Part shown: one piece after another, positions 62,287 to 64,000 of the stretch | How positions within the stretch are numbered: the first letter of the stretch is position 1 | Layout: every line of letters begins with the position of its first letter | Assembly: GCA_013289615.1 (NCBI GenBank) | Contig: JABCZO010000023.1 | Location: 1 to 64,000, forward strand | Length of the DNA stretch: 64,000 nucleotides | Source of the DNA: Gammaproteobacteria bacterium | GTDB taxonomy: Bacteria > Pseudomonadota > Gammaproteobacteria > Steroidobacterales > Steroidobacteraceae | Reading direction: 5' to 3' | Translations under genes and position numbers: made by a program | The notes under the pieces: generated by a model | Told to the model about the DNA's origin: nothing | Databases searched by the model: none | What the model saw: only the letters and a program-made list of their open reading frames with translations

Positions 62287-62829
62287 ATGAAAACACGCGT
62301 TGGAATGGCTCTGTTGCTGGCGGCGCTGCCGCTATCGTCGCTGCACGCAGACGATGTGGTGCGCTATCCGTTAATGGGGGGGAGCAAGTTCCCGATTGCG
62401 CGCGCGGTGGAGATCCCCGCGGGTACTACCCTGGTTTTCCATAGCGGCATGACGCCCACGCCGAAGGATGCCAATGCGCCCAAGGGTACGCCGGAGTATT
62501 GGGGCGATACCACGACCCAGGCGCTGAGCGCTTTCGGCAATCTCAAGGCGTCGCTCGATGACCTGGGGTTGAATTTCGGCGACGTGGTCAAGATGCTGGT
62601 GTTCCTGGTGGCGGATCCTGCGGACAAGGACGGGCACATGGATTTCCAGGGCTTCATGAAGGCCTATACGCAGTACTTCGGCACCTCCGAGCAGCCCAAT
62701 CTGCCGGCGCGCTCGGCAGTGCAGGTCGCAGGTCTTGCGGCGCCCGGCATGCTGGTGGAAATCGAAGTGATCCTGGCGAAGAAAACCCCGTCCAAGGGTG
62801 CTAAGCACGCGGCACCCAACAGCAAATAA
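62287..62829 (+). CDS. Exported RidA-family protein
   Basis: The protein is 180 aa; AGGGGAAG precedes ATG 62287. The signal peptide is MALLLAALPLSSLHA. The RidA (YjgF/YER057c) fold shows AVEIPAGTTLVFHSGMTPTP, YWGDTTTQALSAFGNLKASL and LPARSAVQVAGLAAPGMLVE, including the Arg in PARSAVQV that is the substrate-binding residue of enamine/imine deaminases. Usual RidA proteins are about 130 aa and cytosolic; this one is exported and has an insertion around PKDANAPKGTPEYW. It should hydrolyse imines made by the amine oxidase. Last gene of the operon, 44 bases before a strong hairpin. Confidence 0.88.
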   Translation: MKTRVGMALLLAALPLSSLHADDVVRYPLMGGSKFPIARAVEIPAGTTLVFHSGMTPTPKDANAPKGTPEYWGDTTTQALSAFGNLKASLDDLGLNFGDVVKMLVFLVADPADKDGHMDFQGFMKAYTQYFGTSEQPNLPARSAVQVAGLAAPGMLVEIEVILAKKTPSKGAKHAAPNSK

Positions 62830-62873
62830 ACGTCCACCGGGCGGCGAGCATCGGCTCGTCGCAAGCGAAAGAA

Positions 62874-62905
62874 AAAGAGCGGCGGTCTTATGACCGCCGC
62901 TCTTT
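62874..62905. terminator. Strong bidirectional terminator hairpin
   Basis: AAAGAGCGGCGGTC (62874-62887), loop TTAT, then GACCGCCGCTCTTT (62892-62905) form a perfect 14-bp stem with A/T-rich ends. It lies between the convergent RidA and TonB-receptor genes. The T-run at one foot and A-run at the other fit Rho-independent termination in both directions. Confidence 0.92.
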
Positions 62906-62928
62906 GAGCGCTGCCTTGGCGTGGAAAA

Positions 62929-64000
62929 TTAGAAGCTCAGAGTGGCCTTGGCGAAGTAGAAGCCACCGTTGATACCGAACGGTGAGAAACCTGGGTACTG
63001 AGTAACGCCCAAGTTGTCCTGGTACGCGAAGTTGTCTGCGTGCGCCAGCAGCGTGCTGTTCAGTTTGTTTGGAAAGCGATTGAACACATTGCTCGCTCCG
63101 ACAGTGACTTTCAGGTACTTGGTGAAGTGATACGCAATGTCGAGATCGGTGATCGGGGTCGCGCCGATGGTCGTCTTGAAATATTCGTTGTTATTCGTCG
63201 GGTTGTCACCGTCATCCAGCTCGTAATCCGATGACGGGCCATAGATGTGCTCGACCAGATTGACCGACGCGTTGCCGGCAGACCAGACGGCGGCGAGATT
63301 GATGACGTATTTGGGGCTCGCCGTGGTCAGCTCGGACTTTGCTGTCGCATCAAACAGCGGCGTCGTGCCCAATTGCGGAGGGGTCGCCCGGATGGCGGTG
63401 ATGACAGTCTCGTTGTAGGTTGCTCCGATCGAGTAGTTGACGTGGCCTAAATCGTAGTCGACCGGGAAGTTGAAGGTGAAATCGCCGCCGCGGGTGCGGG
63501 TATCAATGCCGTTGGTGAAGAAGGTGACGCCGGTCGTGCCGGTTGCCACGACACCGGGGTCGAGCTGATTGCCGTTGGCCGCGATGGCCTCGTTGATGAT
63601 CGGTGACAGGATCACACCATGGTTCGCACCGTCCAGCTGCCCGCTGCCGACGATGCGATTGGTGACCGTGATCTGGTACAGATCCAGAGTCATGTTCATG
63701 CGTTCAATCGGGCGCAATACGAAGCCGACGCTGTAGTTGACAGACTTTTCAGCCTGCAGCCCATCGCCGAGTCCCAGCAACTTACCGCCCGGCGAGTTGG
63801 GGGGTAACTGGACGATTGCGGTGGTCGGTCCGACGTTGGTCGAGGAGTAAAATTCTTCGGCCAGCGTCGGGGCACGAAAGCCGTTGCTGACCGTGCCGCG
63901 CAGCGCGAACTGCGGCGTGAAGTCCCAGCGTGCAGTGAGCTTGCCGACCGTCGCATTGCCGAAGTCGCTGTAGTGCTCGTAGCGGCCCGCGAGGTCGACC
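62929..64000 (-). CDS. TonB-dependent receptor, C-terminal part (5' end outside window)
   Basis: The frame is open from the right edge to the stop at 62929 and gives 356 codons. It is the outer-membrane beta-barrel end of a TonB receptor: YEHYSDFGNATVGKLTARWD, LRGTVSNGFRAPTLAEEFYS, QAEKSVNYSVGFVLRPIERM, INLAAVWSAGNASVNLVEHI, VGASNVFNRFPNKLN and the terminal FYFAKATLSF with Phe last, as needed for BAM assembly. NVF-R and SNGFRAP are typical of the CarB/OmpA-like or substrate-general receptor groups. The ligand cannot be read from the barrel alone. Convergent with the amine-oxidation operon across the hairpin. Confidence 0.9.
   Translation of the reverse strand, partial: VDLAGRYEHYSDFGNATVGKLTARWDFTPQFALRGTVSNGFRAPTLAEEFYSSTNVGPTTAIVQLPPNSPGGKLLGLGDGLQAEKSVNYSVGFVLRPIERMNMTLDLYQITVTNRIVGSGQLDGANHGVILSPIINEAIAANGNQLDPGVVATGTTGVTFFTNGIDTRTRGGDFTFNFPVDYDLGHVNYSIGATYNETVITAIRATPPQLGTTPLFDATAKSELTTASPKYVINLAAVWSAGNASVNLVEHIYGPSSDYELDDGDNPTNNNEYFKTTIGATPITDLDIAYHFTKYLKVTVGASNVFNRFPNKLNSTLLAHADNFAYQDNLGVTQYPGFSPFGINGGFYFAKATLSF

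Overview
The window reads as one stretch of a GC-rich Gammaproteobacterium chromosome. I infer something near Xanthomonadales, Steroidobacterales or Nevskiales. The reasons are a TonB-dependent receptor, many secreted peptidases, a GH3/ROK/FucP/AGE sugar locus, a GlyGly-CTERM-like protein tail and LPS-type glycosyltransferases. No rRNA, tRNA, CRISPR array or intact transposase gene was seen.

Region 1 (1-11.3 kb) looks like accessory DNA. It starts with the end of a TPR protein. Four diverged copies of an unnamed repeat (R1-R4) follow, each with paired TCTACCG-like heptamers spaced 11 bp apart. A 156-bp inverted-repeat element sits at the edge of R2. Between the repeats lie an NTF2-like gene with a tiny Ala/Gly repeat gene, two M28 peptidases, an M20 peptidase and a membrane-anchored TPR protein. 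R3 and R4 each carry an MsrA-like C-terminal fragment. A decayed BrnT/BrnA toxin-antitoxin pair closes the region.

Region 2 (11.3-21.5 kb) has a sedolisin (S53), a double retropepsin-like protein, a VOC remnant, a DinB-like protein, an AI-2E transporter family protein, a zinc-ribbon metallopeptidase, a broken ferritin-like gene, a DUF2147 protein and the first of two paralogous M1 aminopeptidases.

Region 3 (21.5-36 kb) is mostly carbohydrate metabolism. A minus-strand operon with 4-bp overlaps encodes a glycogen-debranching-type enzyme, a GH63-like glycosidase and a DoxX-NADH dehydrogenase fusion. An SDR and an enoyl-CoA hydratase are divergent. A GH3 beta-glucosidase then faces a ROK kinase, a truncated FucP-type transporter and an AGE-family epimerase/isomerase.

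Region 4 (36-43 kb) is one plus-strand run: an S8-like protease with Glu where His is expected, three glycosyltransferases and a cardiolipin-synthase-like PLD protein. Region 5 (43-55 kb) holds oligopeptidase F, a P450, glyoxalase I, a phosphoribosyltransferase, a CsgG-like protein, a Yip1 protein, the second M1 aminopeptidase, a thioredoxin-like protein, a glutathione peroxidase and a beta-hydroxyacid-dehydrogenase-family oxidoreductase.

Region 6 (55-64 kb) holds two compact operons that I think deserve most attention. One is DUF4331 protein / small lipoprotein / TPR protein / HupE-UreJ membrane protein. The other is an exported flavin amine oxidase / di-haem cytochrome c / exported RidA, which suggests a periplasmic amine-oxidation module. 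A strong hairpin terminator separates the second operon from a TonB-dependent receptor that runs off the right edge.
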